Positions 41,358 to 42,762 of a stretch of DNA of 42,762 bases are shown here, piece by piece. The DNA is from CADEFX01 sp050260355 (GTDB lineage: Bacteria > Pseudomonadota > Alphaproteobacteria > Rhizobiales > Hyphomicrobiaceae). The position numbers were made by a program, and so were the translations under genes. Each line of letters opens with the position of its first letter. Position 1 is the stretch's first letter. Below the pieces are notes generated by a model. The model was not told the origin of the DNA and did not search any database. It worked only from the letters and a program-made list of their open reading frames with translations. Location of the stretch: the NCBI GenBank assembly GCA_050260355.1, contig JBLNBZ010000059.1, forward strand, positions 1 to 42,762, given 5' to 3'.

Positions 41358-42086
41358 CTACAGGACCTCGCCGGTGGGGAAGTTGAACAGCTTGCCCGTC
41401 TCGACGAGATCGGGGGCGGCAAGCTTCAGGAACAGCGGAACCAGATCCTCCGGTGTCTTGAGCGTGGCCGGGTTCTCGCCGGGAAACGCCTTGGCTCGCA
41501 TGCCCGTCCGGATCGGGCCGGGATTGAGCAGGTTGACCTTTACGGGCGTGTTCGCCAGCTCGGCCGCCCACGTCTTGGCGAGCGACTCGAGCGCAGCCTT
41601 GCCGATCGAGTAGGGCCCCCAGTAGGCGCGGTTGGCGCGGGCGGCACCTGAGGACACGAAGATCGCGCGGCCTGCATCGGAGCGGCGCAGCAGGGGTTCG
41701 AGCGTACGGATCAGCCGCCAGTTGGCGGTCAGGTTGACGTCGATGACCTCCGCAAAGGCGTCTGCAGTGATGTGCGGCAGGGGCGAGAGCGGACCAAGCA
41801 CGCCGGCGTTGCCGACGAGAATATCCAGCTTGCCCCAACGCTGATAGATCGTCGGCCCGAGCTGGTCCACCTTGTCGCCCTTGCGCAGGTCCAGGGCCAC
41901 GAGCGTCGCCGCGCCGCCCGCCGCGCGGATCGCGTCATCGGTTTCCTCGAGGCCGCCGACCGTACGCGCCAGCAAGATGACATGCGCGCCCTCCTTTGCA
42001 AATCCGACGGCAACGGCGCGGCCGATGCCGCGCGAGGCGCCGGTCACGAGCGCAAGCCGGCCCGCTAAGCGTTTCTCATCTTCCAT
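41358..42086 (-). CDS. SDR-family NAD(P)-dependent oxidoreductase
   Basis: A classical short-chain dehydrogenase/reductase of 242 residues, with the Rossmann cofactor motif VTGASRGIGRAVA, the NNAG-type motif VGNAGVLGPL, the catalytic Ser in IFVSSGAAR, and Tyr-x3-Lys in GPYSIGKAALESLA. The ATG at 42086 starts a normal length protein; a TTG upstream (42104) is unlikely. The C-terminal LFNFPTGEVL ends close to the palindromic spacer. The SDR substrate is not identifiable from sequence. It lies 47 bases behind the next minus-strand gene and may be co-transcribed with it. Confidence 0.93.
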   Translation of the reverse strand: MEDEKRLAGRLALVTGASRGIGRAVAVGFAKEGAHVILLARTVGGLEETDDAIRAAGGAATLVALDLRKGDKVDQLGPTIYQRWGKLDILVGNAGVLGPLSPLPHITADAFAEVIDVNLTANWRLIRTLEPLLRRSDAGRAIFVSSGAARANRAYWGPYSIGKAALESLAKTWAAELANTPVKVNLLNPGPIRTGMRAKAFPGENPATLKTPEDLVPLFLKLAAPDLVETGKLFNFPTGEVL

Positions 42087-42133
42087 GCAACACCCGATTC
42101 CCAATCCACCCGATTTGTGCCCGACCGCGTCGG

Positions 42134-42762
42134 CTACTTCCTCGGCTCGGACTGCTGCTTTTCCAGCAGCTCGCGCGCCTCGTCCTTGGCCCGCTCGATC
42201 ACCTGCTGGCCGATTTCCTTGGCCTTGTCGAGCGTCGGCTTGGCTGCCTCGAGGGCTCTCTCACTGGCTTCCCTGGCGCGCTCGACGGCCGGACCGGTGT
42301 GGGTGCGCGCATCCTCCGAGAGCTTCAGCAGCCGCTCGGCTCCGCTGGCAGAAAGCTCCTTGGTACGCTTCAGGAACCTGGCGAATGTGCTCTCCTGTGG
42401 CAGCAGCACCTCCGATCTCAGACCGCGTACCGTGGCGATCAGATCCTGGTGGTCCTGACGCGCCTTGTCGCCGGCAACGCGATCTGGAGAGCCGGTAAAG
42501 ACGACCAGCGGCGTGCAGGCCGTGACGACCGTGATGCCGCCCTGCGTCCAGTTGGCATTGGCGACCTGCGTCTCCTGGGCGAAATAGATCTTCTGGCCAT
42601 TGACCTGTGGCCGCAGGATCGCGCGGTCGATGACCGGCACGAAATGGCCGCCGAGCTCCCCAACCAGCCTGAAACGCACATTGTCGGGATCGGGCACCTG
42701 GACGAACAGGGAGACGGTGTCGTCGGCCGACAGGGCCTGGCGGATCGCCGCATCAGTGGTCT
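42134..42762 (-). CDS. Hypothetical protein (5' end beyond the window)
   Basis: The frame is open to the right edge of the window, so the start is missing and at least 208 residues are present. I do not recognise the family. The first visible part, TTDAAIRQALSADDTVSLFVQV, is followed by a beta-rich stretch (RFRLVGELGGHFVPVIDRA, QKIYFAQETQVANANWTQGGITVV). The last 80 residues are a long Ala/Glu/Lys/Arg-rich amphipathic helix pattern (ERLLKLSEDARTHTGPAVER, then ASERALEAAKPTLDKAKEIG) like that of apolipoprotein- or LEA-like helical tails. An internal GTG at 42697 is a possible but less likely start. It precedes the SDR gene on the same strand. Confidence 0.75.
   Translation of the reverse strand, partial: TTDAAIRQALSADDTVSLFVQVPDPDNVRFRLVGELGGHFVPVIDRAILRPQVNGQKIYFAQETQVANANWTQGGITVVTACTPLVVFTGSPDRVAGDKARQDHQDLIATVRGLRSEVLLPQESTFARFLKRTKELSASGAERLLKLSEDARTHTGPAVERAREASERALEAAKPTLDKAKEIGQQVIERAKDEARELLEKQQSEPRK

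Noticed and set aside
1..42762. CRISPR arrays, insertion sequences, phage genes, rRNA
   Set aside because: No regularly spaced repeats, transposase, integrase or phage structural gene and no rRNA-like sequence was seen. The only RNA gene recognised is tRNA-Ser.

Overview
The window is about 65% G+C and reads as chromosomal DNA of an alphaproteobacterium, most likely of the order Hyphomicrobiales (Rhizobiales). The reasons are two Porin_2-type porins with the characteristic DLGG-CC-ADLEERVAELE start, a phosphatidylcholine synthase of the rhizobial type, IalB and HspQ, and the gene order tRNA-Ser / rlpA / dac / tmk / holB / metG / tatD / metallo-hydrolase. Genus cannot be fixed from the sequence alone. 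I see no insertion sequence, phage, integrase or CRISPR array.

Layout. (1) 1-3235: the 3' nine-tenths of mfd, facing a YejA-like peptide-binding protein gene (3259-5103, minus). (2) 5434-6276: an IalB-family exported protein. (3) 6447-12188, all on the minus strand: a UbiH-like flavin monooxygenase, two tandem LpxL-type acyltransferases joined by an ATGA overlap, an Rsm22-type methyltransferase, a malyl-CoA lyase relative and hspQ. (4) 12707-16002: two tandem paralogous porins, each with its own rho-independent terminator, separated by a hairpin-rich 566-base leader region. (5) 16230-17871: a small exported orphan, pcs, and a cupin. (6) 18408-32045: thirteen tightly packed genes on the plus strand. 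(7) 32144-32668, minus: tRNA-Ser(UGA), a terminator, and a 56-residue membrane protein gene. (8) 33018-40389: cell-wall, DNA-replication and translation housekeeping genes. (9) 40390-41357: a gene-free stretch packed with palindromes. (10) 41358-42762, minus: an SDR oxidoreductase and a gene cut by the window edge.

The most interesting region is the 13.6-kb catabolic operon (18408-32045). It encodes a GntR/FCD regulator, an enoyl-CoA hydratase, a complete NitT/TauT-type ABC importer, two acyl-CoA dehydrogenases, a luciferase-like flavin oxidoreductase, an NDP-forming acyl-CoA synthetase whose ATP-grasp domain appears largely deleted, a thiolase-fold protein lacking both catalytic cysteines next to a DUF35 zinc-ribbon/OB-fold partner, an isocitrate-lyase-superfamily C-C lyase and an AMP-forming acyl-CoA ligase. 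Six junctions overlap by 4 bases (ATGA or GTGA) or leave only 2 bases, and no gap exceeds 28 bases. The set reads as import of an organic acid, CoA activation, dehydrogenation and hydration, then retro-aldol chain cleavage and a final lyase step. The thiolase-like/DUF35 pair resembles the steroid side-chain retro-aldolases (Ltp2-ChsH2 DUF35). The substrate cannot be named from the sequence, so this operon is my candidate for an undescribed pathway.
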